From Falciphora oryzae (taxonomy: Eukaryota; Ascomycota; Sordariomycetes; Magnaporthales; Magnaporthaceae), in the NCBI GenBank assembly GCA_000733355.1, contig JNVV01000005.1, forward strand, positions 1,516,335 to 1,580,334: 64,000 nucleotides of DNA. Direction: 5' to 3'. Every line of letters starts with the position of its first letter. Position 1 is the first letter of the stretch. This document shows, in pieces, positions 21,721-33,044 of this stretch. The notes beneath the pieces were generated by a model, which did not search any database, was not told where the DNA came from, and worked only from the letters and a program-made list of their open reading frames with translations. A program made the translations under genes and the position numbers.

Positions 21721-22420
21721 GTTTTGTGGCGGGCGAGGCAGGCAGAAGACTAGTCTGTGGTTTGGTAGTGGGGGACGTGAGAATCGAAGAGCTTCGTATA
21801 GTAAATATAGGTAGTAAACAGATGACAATGAATCCGTCGCCGCATTCGTCTTGCGTCACGCTGGACGGGAGAGAAGCAAGATGGGAACTAACCTGGGAGG
21901 CCAGCTTTCGAGTTTAAGAATGCTCCATTGTGGTGGGATGGAATCTTGATGATTGTGGAGGAGCGTGGAGGAGCGTCAGCTGGCCTGAGGCGGGCAAGAA
22001 ATCATGCACCGGTGGAGGGCTCCATGGAACCGCCTCAGGGGAAACTATCGAACAGGGGACAGAACAGACCCGGAGTCGTTGCCACGTGACACCCAACAAT
22101 CAGCAAGCCCTTGGGAGGGCCTTGTTATCCGAAGCTTCACCGAGCGGTCTAATGATTCCGTTCCATCAATGCTAGATTTTTGTCTTTCTTCCATTGTTCC
22201 TAGCATTATACCCAAGTCTCGTGGTTTCGAGCACCACCCACTGGTTGCCGTCGACAAAGAAGGAAATCCAACCATCATAGCCTGGTATCTATTAATACCT
22301 CGTTTCATTGTCCTTCGCTTGGCCACTTCTCAGCCATACGGCATCTGGCATAAAGGAATGTCTGCCCGCCGTCGAGCTCCAGCAAGTAAGTGACTTCTGT
22401 TGCCCAAATCCCGCCTCCAG

Positions 22421-23296
22421 ATGGAAAAATCGCAATATCTACCTGCCTCGAAGCACGCAACCAACATCGAAAGACCATCGCATTATCAAACAATAATTAA
22501 GTCTTCGCCGTTGTCTCAAAAGATGGTTGGAAAGCTAACGGGCCCGGACCCTAAAGACAATCTCAGCCGGCAAGCGACCCTCGATGCCCTCACCATCGAA
22601 TTCGATCTCCCAAGAAATGACACCTGGAGAGACTGTCTTCAAGAGTGGGCTTTTGGTCATCATGCCAATGCTGCATTCCTCGAGTACTGCACCGGCTTCC
22701 TCGTCCCCAGCACTCTGAAACTGCAAGAGCTCCCGGCTCCCACGCCAGACAGGATCGCAAGCATGGAGCTCAAGTCCTTTCACGTCCTCGGCGGCGCCGA
22801 CAAGACCGGCTTCACGGCCGACGACCACGCCTTGAGGTTCTGCTTTGCACTGCTGCACGGAGCGGGCCCCCACCGCGCGTGGAACCCGTTGTGCGACGCC
22901 CTGCCGCCCAAGAGGATGAGAGACGGCCGCGCCGACTTCTTCAAGTCCACCACGGCTGCCGGCCTCGAGCGCGAGCTTAAGAAGCTCGGCCCAGTCCAGT
23001 CGCCGCCCACTGAAGAGAAGCTCGTCCGCGCTGTCGTCGGGGTACTGCGGGTGTGGATGGAGGAATGGAGGGTCAAGTCTCCCGAATATGATGCCTACCT
23101 TCATGCGACCATGCCGTCCCTTCCTGAGAATGGTGTCTGCCCGACCAAAGCATCAGACAAGGGCACCAGCTCGACCGAAACGTCAAACAAGGGTCAAGCC
23201 GGCAGATCTCTTCGAATGACAAGAAGCCGCGCGGCCAGACGCAAGCCGCGTGACGGCAAAGGAAAATGCGATCGGTGTCTCCGTCCGCGAGAATGA
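22421..23296 (+). CDS. Unidentified 291-residue protein with basic tail
   Basis: A single exon from ATG 22421 (MEKSQYLPASKH) to TGA 23294-23296; ATG 22523 (MVGKLTGPDP) is an alternative start. The central part, about residues 50-210, is well-composed globular sequence (FGHHANAAFLEYCTGFLVP, FHVLGGADKTGF, VVGVLRVWMEEWRVKSPEYDAYL). The C-terminal 60 residues are low-complexity Ser/Thr/Lys followed by a strongly basic stretch (RSRAARRKPRDGKGKCDRC), which looks like a nuclear localisation signal. No signal peptide or membrane segment is present. I do not recognise the family. It is probably a real gene because of its length, codon use and lack of comparable frames. Confidence 0.6.
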   Translation: MEKSQYLPASKHATNIERPSHYQTIIKSSPLSQKMVGKLTGPDPKDNLSRQATLDALTIEFDLPRNDTWRDCLQEWAFGHHANAAFLEYCTGFLVPSTLKLQELPAPTPDRIASMELKSFHVLGGADKTGFTADDHALRFCFALLHGAGPHRAWNPLCDALPPKRMRDGRADFFKSTTAAGLERELKKLGPVQSPPTEEKLVRAVVGVLRVWMEEWRVKSPEYDAYLHATMPSLPENGVCPTKASDKGTSSTETSNKGQAGRSLRMTRSRAARRKPRDGKGKCDRCLRPRE

Positions 23297-23354
23297 TTCT
23301 GCTGAATCAAAGCCTCGGACCCACTAGCAAGCCCAACCCGAACTTTCACCTTTG

Positions 23355-23408
<54 letters not shown>

Positions 23409-26299
23409 ATTAGTGGGTGAACAATCCAACGCTTACCGAATTCTGCTTCGGTATGATAGGAAGATTCCCCTTGCTTGCTGGGGAGAGCCAGTGATTCTGG
23501 TCCTTCTGAGTTGATAGTCTCGCGCACGCAATATACAAGGTCATGAACAGAGCTCCCGATACGGATGGTCGGGTTGAGCGTGTCTCTCTTCAATGCGCGC
23601 GACACTGGCCAGTGGCTCGACTGCAAGACCGCGTCTGGCAAGGATTCCGACTTAGAGGCGTTCAGTCGTTATCCTGCAAATGGCAGTTTCGCGGCACTGC
23701 TTGGCCGGACAACCTCAAAGGCACGGCGTCTACAACTTCACCCCACGTGCGCGCGGAGCCGCTGGAGCTTCACATCCAGTCCTTCACCATCCCGCCCTTC
23801 CCCTCACTTACGCTCACCATGGGCAAGCCCACGTACGCAACCATCACGCAAATTTCTGCCTCAAGAACGCCGCTGAACAGCACCCACCGGCGCGGAGCTT
23901 GGTCAGTTGCTCAGCGTCACTGGGTAGGAACTTGAGTTCATCCACAAAACCAAGGTCGAAGACTCCGTTCCAGGGCAAGCTGGTGGCGGGTATCGGCCGG
24001 AGGCTGAGGATATACGGTCTGGGCTTGCGGCAGCTGCTCTGGAAAGCCCGGTCCGAGGTGGCGCCGCGTTAGCCAGCTGGTGGCGACGGCCAGCCACTGG
24101 AGCGGCGCACGCTACGGCGCATGCGCTCAAGCAAGCAGGGCAAACTTCGGCGAGGCCTCCGCGGCATTGTCACTGTCACTGGGACTTGGACGTCGGCTAC
24201 TCGACTCGTCGAAGGAGCTTTACAGAGTCCGCGGATACCTCTGCTGCAGCTCCTGCCGTCCCCATCACTGCCCATTCCCGGCCTCCGTCTCCCCCCGGCA
24301 CGCCCTCCGACTGTGCTGGGCAGCTCAGCGTCTAGCACAGTCGCCCCCTTGCCTTGTGTGTGGCATTCCCGACCGTCGTGGCGTGAGCGCAGCCTCGTTG
24401 GAGACACACCTTTGTTCAAGATTCCTGTTATCTGCACAATCTGTAACACTACGGGCGCCGGCGCTGTTATAAAGCAAGTGTACGTCATCGCGGTCCCGGC
24501 TTTTAACTTATAGATAATTAGCTTTTGTATTTCTTTCGAGATAGGCCAATATTTCAGGAACAAGACTCTTGCTGCATGAACGTCCACTGCCAACCATATC
24601 CTGGCCGCGGGCGCACATCGGGCGCGCACCACCAATTCCAGGCTGACGGGAAAGGCGTGGCGCTGCGGGCCGTCAAGGCACGCTGCTAGGAAGACGTCGA
24701 CGGCTGCTGCAGTCCGTCATGGCCTGCAGTATTCTGTCTCCGCAGTTCTGTTTGTTTGCTTCCCGCTTCCACGTGGCTCCCCACCCGTCTTCGAAGTCTG
24801 CGGCCCGCCCGCTGTCAGCAAGCGGGAAGCCAATATCGGATGGAAGACAGAATGGCCCTGTGGTGTAATGTGGATGGACTTGCTGTTTGTGTTTGTGGAG
24901 CTGAGGTTATTCTAACAGTCGTTTGCCCGTCCAGTTCCTGTTGCCAGTCCAAAGGAGGCACGCCTGGAAGGGCACGGTTCGGGTCGTGCAGGTCGCCCAA
25001 GGCTGCTGCCGGCATGCATCGCGATTGTTTCCTTTCTCCTCCCTTATCGCAGGAGAGAAATCCCGATTGATCTGGCCGGTAAATGTGGAATTCTCCTTGG
25101 ACACAGCTTGCAACATTGACAAGAGGCAGGCCATTGTGACACCGTCAAGGCGCTGCGGATAGGGATGGATCACGCGACTCGCAGTTGGGCCCAGGGGCTG
25201 TCAACATCGCTGCGGCAATCGATGACTGACACCAGGCACCCGGTTTCCATGTCGCAGTGGCAAACACGAGTTGTAGTAAAATTAACACCGCCGAGTTGAG
25301 CCTATCAATTCCGATCGGGCAAGAAACCCGCGCCGCATGATGCGACAATTTTGGCCTTATCCCTCGGACAGCGCTGGAATGTCAAAAGCATCCAATGATG
25401 GAGGCTTGCAAGGGCAGCTAAATATGGCTTGTGCACCCATAAGCCGGGTCCTGACGGAACAGGCGAGAGCGCGTGCTGTGCTGGGATTTGTGGTGCCATG
25501 ATGTCACCCAGAAGCCGCCGCGGCTCGCTGGGAAAAGCACCATTCCTGGGCTTAGTGTCGCGCGGTCCAGGGGGCTTATCGTCGCTGGGAAGAGTCATTG
25601 CTTAGCACAGGGCTAGCTGGCATTTGTCGTGACAGGCGATGCCATCCTTGCAAGCAGCGTGGTCAAGTCTTTTTCGGGGGACAGCTAGCGGGCCGCGGAA
25701 CCGCCCCGGCAGCCCGCTTTATTCTCGCTGACAGCGCGCGATATTCGGTGGTCGGTCGGGTGGGATGTTGTGCAAGCCCAGCGCCACGGCACAGCATCCA
25801 AGAAGCAAGCAGCACCCTTGTCCTCCTGGTTGAGTGCAGGCTTGCGGCAGCTGGGCGCAGCTGGGCTGGGCACTGCCTGTCGTACGAGAGACAGAACCGC
25901 CCGAGGAGGTGCCCCGCCGCGTTGTTGGCTCTGCCTGCTGCGCTGGGATGAGCCAGGGAACCAAGGGAGCAGCACCACCACCACCCGACCCGACGCAATG
26001 GCGAGCGCGCTGCTTGGCAAGCCACCCCCACCATCCATCATCCTGTGCTTGTCTGCTCGCCGCCTTTATCTTGAAAGCTGTCGCCATCCTCAAGAACCAA
26101 GAAGCTGCACACGCATACCAGAACAACCATCATCAATAGATTCCTCATCAAGAGTTCATTCTCGTCGGCATCGGCTACTCGTCCCCTAGAACCTACACCA
26201 CTACCTAGAGACTCTTCCCAAAAATTCCCATCATTTTCGATACACCCGATTCCCCCTAGAACCAACAGTCACATAGCTCTGGCTACCCCGCCCGCCACA
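23297..26299. other. Gene-poor stretch of 3.0 kb
   Basis: Several overlapping frames of 100-190 codons occur on both strands (for example near 24.1-24.6 and 25.7-26.1 kb), as expected in GC-rich DNA, and none shows a domain or an introns-plus-motif pattern. The last 200 bases or so (C- and A-rich) are probably the leader and promoter of the next gene. Confidence 0.5.
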
Positions 26300-27352
26300 A
26301 TGAAGCTCGCCGTCTTCAGCGCCAAGTCCTATGACAAGCAGTACATCCGCCAGGTGCACAAGGCACACCAGGCGGACTCGTCGCACACCAGTGTCGACAT
26401 CATCTTCCACAGCCTGCCGCTGGGCCCGCAGACCATGTCGCTGGCCCAGGGCGCCGACGCCGTGTGCGCCTTCGTCAACGACAACCTCTCGCGGCCCGTG
26501 CTCGAGGGCCTGCACACATTCGGCGTGCGCGCCGTGCTGCTCCGATGCGCGGGCTACAACAACGTGGACCTGGACGCGGCCGAGGAGCTGGGCCTGCAGG
26601 TCGCAAATGTGCCGTCGTACTCGCCCGAGGCCGTGGCCGAGTTCGCCGTCGCGCTGATCCAGACGGTCAACCGCAAGACGCACCGCGCCTACAACCGCGT
26701 GCGCGAGGGCAACTTCTCGCTCGACGGCCTGCTGGGCCGCACCCTGGCGGGCAAGACGGTCGGCATCGTCGGCGTCGGCCGCATCGGGCTGGCGCTCGCC
26801 CGCATAATGCACGGCTTCGGCTGCACCCTGCTAGCCTACGACGTCTTCAAGAGCGGCGACTTCCGCGCGTACGGCGAGTACGTGCCCCTGGACGAGCTGC
26901 TCGCCCGCTCCGACGTCGTGTCGCTGCACTGCCCGCTCATGGACAAGACGCGCCACCTGATCAACGCCGAGACACTCGGCAAGATGAAGCAGGGGGCCCT
27001 GCTGGTCAACACGTCGCGCGGCGGCCTCATCGACACGAAAGCCGTCATCGAGGCCCTCAAGTCCCATAAGCTGGGCGGCCTCGCCCTGGACGTCTACGAG
27101 GGGGAGGGCGCGCTCTTCTATAACGACCACTCGGCAGACATCATCCAGGACGACGAGCTCATGCGCCTCATGACCTTCCCCAACGTCGTCGTCTGCGGCC
27201 ACCAGGCCTTCTTCACCGAGGAGGCCCTGACCGAGATCGCGGAGTGCACACTGCGCAACCTCGACGACTTTATCAACAAGCGCGAGTGCAAGAACTCGCT
27301 GCTGTGCAAGAAGACCATTGCGAGGAGGGATTCGATCCCGCACCGGATCTAA
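26300..27352 (+). CDS. D-lactate dehydrogenase / D-2-hydroxyacid dehydrogenase
   Basis: A single exon of 350 residues in the usual size range of the fermentative D-LDH (LdhA) family. The N-terminal catalytic half includes FGVRAVLLRCAGYNNVDL and VPSYSPEAVAEFAVAL. The NAD-binding part has GKTVGIVGVGRIGLALARI (G-x-G-x-x-G). Catalytic residues are visible: the Arg in NTSRGGLID, the Glu in DVYEGEGALF and the His in CGHQAFFTEEAL. The reaction expected is NADH-linked reduction of pyruvate (or a similar 2-keto acid) to the D-hydroxyacid in the cytosol. The start codon follows a CCACA context (cgccacaATG). The C-terminal RRDSIPHRI lacks a peroxisomal SKL-type signal. Exact substrate is inferred from family. 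Confidence 0.93.
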   Translation: MKLAVFSAKSYDKQYIRQVHKAHQADSSHTSVDIIFHSLPLGPQTMSLAQGADAVCAFVNDNLSRPVLEGLHTFGVRAVLLRCAGYNNVDLDAAEELGLQVANVPSYSPEAVAEFAVALIQTVNRKTHRAYNRVREGNFSLDGLLGRTLAGKTVGIVGVGRIGLALARIMHGFGCTLLAYDVFKSGDFRAYGEYVPLDELLARSDVVSLHCPLMDKTRHLINAETLGKMKQGALLVNTSRGGLIDTKAVIEALKSHKLGGLALDVYEGEGALFYNDHSADIIQDDELMRLMTFPNVVVCGHQAFFTEEALTEIAECTLRNLDDFINKRECKNSLLCKKTIARRDSIPHRI

Positions 27353-30057
27353 TGCTTTCTTCTTCTCTCTTCTATTATTTTTTTTTCTTAACAAAAAAGT
27401 TGCGCAATGGCAAAGTGTCGTCTTGAATCTTCTTTCACTTCTCTAGACATGGTTCTTTTTTCTCGATTATGAAGAATGCATGGAATTTCTCTCCTCCAAA
27501 TGGACAAGGGGTCCCGGATACGTCTGTCTCTCCTATCTCTCTCTACTGCGTCTTGATCGTTTTAGAGCTCTTCCTTTGAACCTGTGGAACTCTCCATCTC
27601 TGCACCACTAGACAGAACCCGGTTATACCAAAAATCTTCTCTCTAAATGGTTCCGACCCTCAGTGGTGATACTTGCTCTACCCTTCTGAACACCGTGATG
27701 CGAGACACGTCCACAATGCTTCCGGTCCGCCCGAGAAGTGTAGGTGCGATGCTTTTATACTATGCCGATTCGAGAGCTTGGTTTGGCGGCCAAAGGTGTA
27801 CTCGACAGCTCTGCGACGCTGTGGCTTTAGCTTAAACCAGAAAATAAGTAAAACGGGGAACTATATTCACGGCCCCTATTCCTTCCGCGTGTGGTCGAGA
27901 CTGATACCTTCTCTTCCCTCAAATCAAGGCTGTGATGATAGATACGCTCTAGCCATCCTCAACAGACTCAGGGGTGTTCTATTTCCTTGGTGAAGAGACG
28001 CAAATATCTCCTCTCTCCCCCAAAACCCCCCGGGTTCTTCCAAAGTCTAGTCTTGCTCTGAAGCCCTCCTCGAGCACTAGACTTTTCTATGGTGTAGACA
28101 AAGTTAAAGGCTTTAAAAGACAAGCTTGATGGAGAGCCCATTCTTGCGTCACCGCGCCAAGGATAGGAGACGTGTCTTTCGGTACGGGCGTCTCCAGAAT
28201 CCCTTGTCCGGATGCAGATGCGGCCAGGTGCACTCTAGGCCGAGGATGCCGCCCTTGTCCTGCCTACATTCCTAGATGTCTGGGTTGTTGTCTCTCCTCC
28301 GCCCCCGGCTTGGATAGCTGCCCCGTTTCCTTGAAGATCTTTCTGAGTACCGACAGCTTGACCTAGAACCATGATGGGGCCCTGAATATGTTCCCTAGAG
28401 ATTCACTTTTTCTCTTGTTAGCCGGTGCTCCTTGCAGCTCTTCTCTATCGGCTTTGGAACCCAGGTGGCTCTCTTCCGACCCCAAGGCTTCTTCCCAGGC
28501 CCCTGGCCATGAACTACAGGTAGCCTGTTGCTCAGGGCCCCGCGCCTGTAAAATCCTGCACCAGAAATGTGCCTGGCTCCGTTTGGCCCTTTGCGTCGCC
28601 GGTGTCAGCCATCGGGAGATCTGCAACTCGCACCCTTCGGCGACCCTCGTGGGTTTTCACTCTACCCTGCTTGTAAGAGTGCGTGGCGAGCTCCTTGGCT
28701 AGACAACTGGCTGCCACGTGGCGGTCGATCGTCTTGCTGGCGATGCTGCAGCTTCCTCGTTGTCCCCGACATTCTTGCGCAGCGCCCCCTGCCCCCTTCG
28801 GGAACGGCAAGCTTGGGGTTGTAGGCAGCGGTGTTCCGGGTCTTCTCGTTTAATCCAGCAGGCCTTCAAAGCTCACGATAAAGGCGCAGTTGTTCGTAGC
28901 GTCTCCGACTCTCTGCTTGGCGGTCACTGCCTCGTCTTGCTATTGCTCTTAGAAACCCCTTGGCCCTAGGAGCCTATCCTGGTGGTCAAGTTAGAGCTTG
29001 GTGTGGCCTGACGGTTTCTTCCATCTCTGCTAGGGGATAAGGTGGATAGAGGGATACTCCAATCCTCTCGAGGCTTGCTTTCGGCCTCCTCTTGGGCACG
29101 AACATCACTGAGAAGACGGTGCTGTTCTTGCGGCAGGAGGCCGGAGCTTGTGTCAAGGTTCCTAAGAAGGCTGCAGGCGGGAGAAGAACTTTCCAGGGAT
29201 GGAAAGCATAACTCTGGAGCGCCCTATTAGCCTTCATGACTTTTCTTTGGCTCCTTCATACTCTATCTCGTGTTCGATTATCGTGAAGGACCGCTCTGGA
29301 TGCTTTTGCACCTTGATACCGATTAGCAACACTCCCTTTATCCCACCCGGCAGCCTGCATGGACAAATAGGGGTAATGTTACTTAACGAATTTCCCAGAC
29401 GGCTGCTCGCCACCATGCCTCCTCGTCACCATAGCCACCTATTGAAGCGTTAGCATGCTGCTAAAATCGTTGCTCCCGGACAAGAGTGTCTGGTTGGGTT
29501 CCAAGATTGGCAGGCTAGTGACTGGCCAGCCCTAACCCTCGCAGCGCTGGGCGTCAGTCAGCAACGGTCGCGCAAATCCCGCTGCCCCACATTGCACCTG
29601 TCAGCCATTTTTGCTGCGATCATCTTTCCCCCCGCCATCCTGGCAGTCGCGCCACCTCCATTCAGCCCCTGAGATGCTTTGAGTTCCATCCCATTCTCTA
29701 CTGCACTCCATTTGTGGCTGGTTTGGCTGGGCTTTGGGATCTCCATCTGTTCTTCATCGACTTTCACAAGGCCTGAGACGCCCTGCTCCGGATCGGTCAT
29801 TTGCCCCTTTCTCCGCTAGACGGCCTGCGCTTGTCTCGCCTGCAAAAGGAGACGGTCGCCTTAGAGACATAGTCCCACGTCTTACCTGCGAACCCTTAGC
29901 TATCCGGGCGCACATATTGCGCCGGAGATACCATAGTTCCAATCCTGTCCATTTTGTCGGTCAACCTACAAGATTTTCGCTCCCGTTCAGGGGCCACGAA
30001 TTCTCGGGTCGCCGCTCCCCCGAGACGTAGAAGCCCCCAGCACCAAGCAGGCCCAAC
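27353..30057. other. Gene-poor stretch of 2.7 kb
   Basis: The first few hundred bases are T-rich and probably 3' UTR. Between about 28.1 and 29.45 kb the minus strand has broken frames that run into one another with protein-like sequence (for example VPKRRPKASLERIGVSLYPP). This may be a decayed element or gene, but no domain was recognised. The last 500 bases adjoin the next start codon. Confidence 0.45.
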
Positions 30058-32603
30058 ATGCCCCCTCCTAAGGCGGCATGCATCATAGGTACGCCCACAA
30101 GCACAGGCTAGAGGAGAACCGGCATGCACAAGCCTCCGCTGACACAACTCCTTCCCCAACAGGTGCCGGCCCGTCAGGTCTCGTTGCCGCCAAGTACCTT
30201 CTTGAGCAGCGATTTCCTGCACCCCCAGGTCAACTTGGAGCTCCAAGGTTCAAGGTCACCATCTACGAGAGCAAGGGAAGGATCGGGGGTCTGTGGCCAC
30301 TCACCAAAGATGACACGGGCGGCGACATCCACCCCCTGATGCGAACCAACCAAAGCAAGCACACCGTCCAGTACAGCGATCTTGCCTGGGGACCCGAGGT
30401 GCCCGAGTTCCCCTACGCCTGGCAGGTCGGCCAGTATCTCAAGCGGTACTACGAGCGCTACTGCCGTGGTGCCGAACTCAAGCTGAGCCAAAGTGTCGAC
30501 GAGGCAGCCCCCGTCGAGCCTAGCGGCCTTCCTGGCCAGTGGGCCGTCACCACTCGCACCAGTAATCAGCAGACAGAAAGGCAGCTCTTCGACTGTGTCA
30601 TCGTTGGCTCTGGCTACTTCGGGAAGCCCCTTGTTCCCGCCGGGTTCAAGTCAGCCGACACCCCCGTCATCACAAGCACACAGTACCGAGATCTCAACAG
30701 TCTGTTCGGGCCTGGGCTCGACAACACAGCTATCGACGCGAAGATCAAGGCCGAGCCTGCCCCTAATCCCGGGATCCTCGTTGTTGGTGGCCAGATGTCC
30801 GGCGTCGAGATAGCTGCATCGATCGCCACCCACCTGTCTTCGGCTGCCTACTCCCCCGAAGAACGCGCCATCCCCAACGCAGGCAGGTGCCGCATCATCC
30901 ACATCGCCGAGCAGCCTGCTTGGATCTTCCCGTTATTCACAACGCCTGCGGTAAGTGATGACGACCCCCTCCAAGCCGTACCTTTCCCCATAGAGATACT
31001 AACCCGCGCTTGTGGACAGCCCTCGGAGACATCTCCGCCCTTCCTCCCCTGCGACCTCACATCCTACAACCTCACCAACCGTTCCAAGCCCCTTGCCAAT
31101 ACCCAAGGGTCGCTGTCCGTAGAAGGGGCTAAGAACCTCAACGACATCTTCTGCCGTACGCTGGGAGGAGCGCAGGAGGACTTTGGAAGTGTGCTCGACA
31201 TGAGAAAGAAGAACCTGTTCGAGCAGCCCCCCCTGCTAGCCATGAGCGAGCACTACAACGAGTTTGTGCGCCTCGGCCACATCCATCCCATCAGGGCAAG
31301 AGTGGCGAGTTTCTCTGGCAAACAGGGCACGATTTCCGCCTCGGATTATAGCGAGGAGGGGCTAGACCACACTCTCATGGATGTCACTGCTATTGTTTTG
31401 GCTACGGGCTTTAGTGCTAGTGCTTCCCTCTCCTTCCTTACGGAGGAAGTCAAGGCTCGGCTGGGGTACCAGGATCCGGCAGCCTTGTCCAAGAACCGTG
31501 GACATGTCCTTTCCCTGGCCTTCCACTCCACCTTCCACCCCGGAGCTCCTGGCCTGGGATTCGTCGGCTTCTACCGCTCGCCATACTGGGGTGTGATGGA
31601 GATGCAGGCTCGGCTCCTGGCCACCATGTTCTCCAGCTCGCTTTTCGGAGAACCCCTGCCCGGCTCCATCCAGTCTGCTCTTGCCGAAGACACTTCAGAA
31701 GCCCGCACGGCTGCCCTACGAAGGGACCCACGCATCACGCAGTTTCCCATGGGTGACTACGCCTGGCTGATGCACCAGTTCGCCGAAGCCTTGGACATCC
31801 AAATCTTCCAGCCCCCTGCTGACGACCCAATGCCATCCACACCACCCACCAACCTGCCCATAGACGTCCTCACCCCTGCTCGGTACATCTCCCTAAACGC
31901 AACCATGGAGCAGATCGCCGAGGCGCAAGAGGCTCTCCGCCAGACCCAGGAGGCCATCGTTGGCGGCCTCACGCAGCGCAAGTTCCTCGCCCATGGCGTC
32001 TTCCGCTCCCTCCACGGCGAGTGGCGCCTCGACCGAACGCACTCCAGCCCCAAGTACCCAGACCAGAACGGCCACTTCAGTGGCAAGGTGACCTTCCATC
32101 TCAGAGAGGGCACCGCCGATGGACGTGCCTCAGACAAGACGTCGTCCTCCACGGACACAGACACGGACCTGGGCCTCGAGTACCTCCTCATCGAGGAGGG
32201 AAGGTTCACGCTGGCCACCGGCTTCCGGTTCCAGACCACGAGGCGGTACATCTGGCGGTACGACGAGGCCAAGGACAAGATCAGCGTCTGGTTCGTGCTG
32301 CCTAACGACAACACACGGGCTGAGAAGCTGTTCCACGAGCTCGACTTCCCCCTGCCGTCCAACAGCAGGCAGCAGCAAGCCGACGGCGCTGGAAAGGCCG
32401 TCGTGTGCGAGGCCAGCGGCGGCCACCTCTGCGAGCAGGACTACTACACCAGCCACTACAACTTCAAGTTCAACTCGGTCAAGATGGACGACTGGACCCT
32501 GGACGTCGCCGTCAAGGGGCCGCGCAAGGATTACACGACGGCCGGCGTGTACAAGCGGATCTTCCCTGAGCAGCGGAGCGAGAACAGGGTCCTGAAGGCC
32601 TAG
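30058..32603 (+). CDS. Flavin monooxygenase-like protein fused to DUF6314
   Basis: Exons 30058-30088, 30163-30950 and 31020-32603, 800 residues. The first intron (GTACGC...CCAACAG) splits the FAD-binding motif so that CIIG joins AGPSGLVAAKYL; the second (GTAAGT, ACTAAC branch, GGACAG) is 69 bases and lacks a stop, so unspliced RNA would also stay open. The FMO-like part holds GAGPSG for FAD, a second GG-x-x-SG Rossmann motif (VVGGQMSGVEIAASI) for NADPH, and ATG at IVLATGFSAS. From about residue 635 a separate domain starts (FLAHGVFRSLHGEWRLDR ... FSGKVTFHL), with YIWRYDEAKDKISVWF and YKRI near the end, matching the DUF6314 pattern. The fusion suggests the DUF binds or positions a product or substrate of the oxygenase. 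Substrate unknown; no biosynthetic cluster surrounds it. Confidence 0.88.
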
Positions 32604-33044
32604 TCTGCCTTCCACAACTGGACCTTGTGAAGAGGCTGCACTTGACAGCTCTACCAGGCTCGAGATACTCCAGCAGCGCGCTGAGCTCGACCCCAAGGTG
32701 CATCCTCCGCGCTGGAACAGGGCTGGAAATATCCAGGCGTATTTGTCAACTCCGGGATCCGAAGTACTGGGAAAGGCCTGGTCGCTTCGACGGGAATGGT
32801 CGTCTTGGACCTGGTCGTTAGCAATGGGCTGGGGGGATTTAACCATTCATTCTACCTATCTGTTTCTCTTTCCTAGATGTGTATCTCTTTCTTCATCGCA
32901 TGCCTTGGCTCCCAGCGCTCTTCAAGAAGAACCTTTGTCAACCGGGGGCTAGTACACTCGCATTTTCTCGTTTCTTCCTGTTACAGCCACTTTCATCCTC
33001 GACGAGTAGCTCTAGATCTCATAGCTCTGCTTTTTGCCCCAAAG
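32604..33044. other. Convergent intergenic region
   Basis: 440 bases between facing stop codons; no supported gene. C/T-rich on the plus strand near 32.9 kb. Confidence 0.6.

Larger units (their letters stand above)
19953..22420. other. Repeat cluster of about 2.5 kb with no intact gene
   Basis: The stretch holds a solo LTR with a nested MITE, three broken SF3B4-like fragments and part of a dispersed repeat also found near 43.7 kb (separate entries). The remaining sequence near 21.7-22.4 kb has only short frames. It is a nested, degenerate repeat cluster. Confidence 0.7.

Noticed and set aside
22045..22330. Overlapping frames of about 80-130 codons on both strands before the 22421 gene
   Set aside because: They overlap without motif, and the region is probably leader or repeat sequence.
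25663..26189. Cluster of overlapping 100-140 codon frames on both strands
   Set aside because: Typical of GC-rich DNA with few stops; no frame is distinguished by motif or neighbours.
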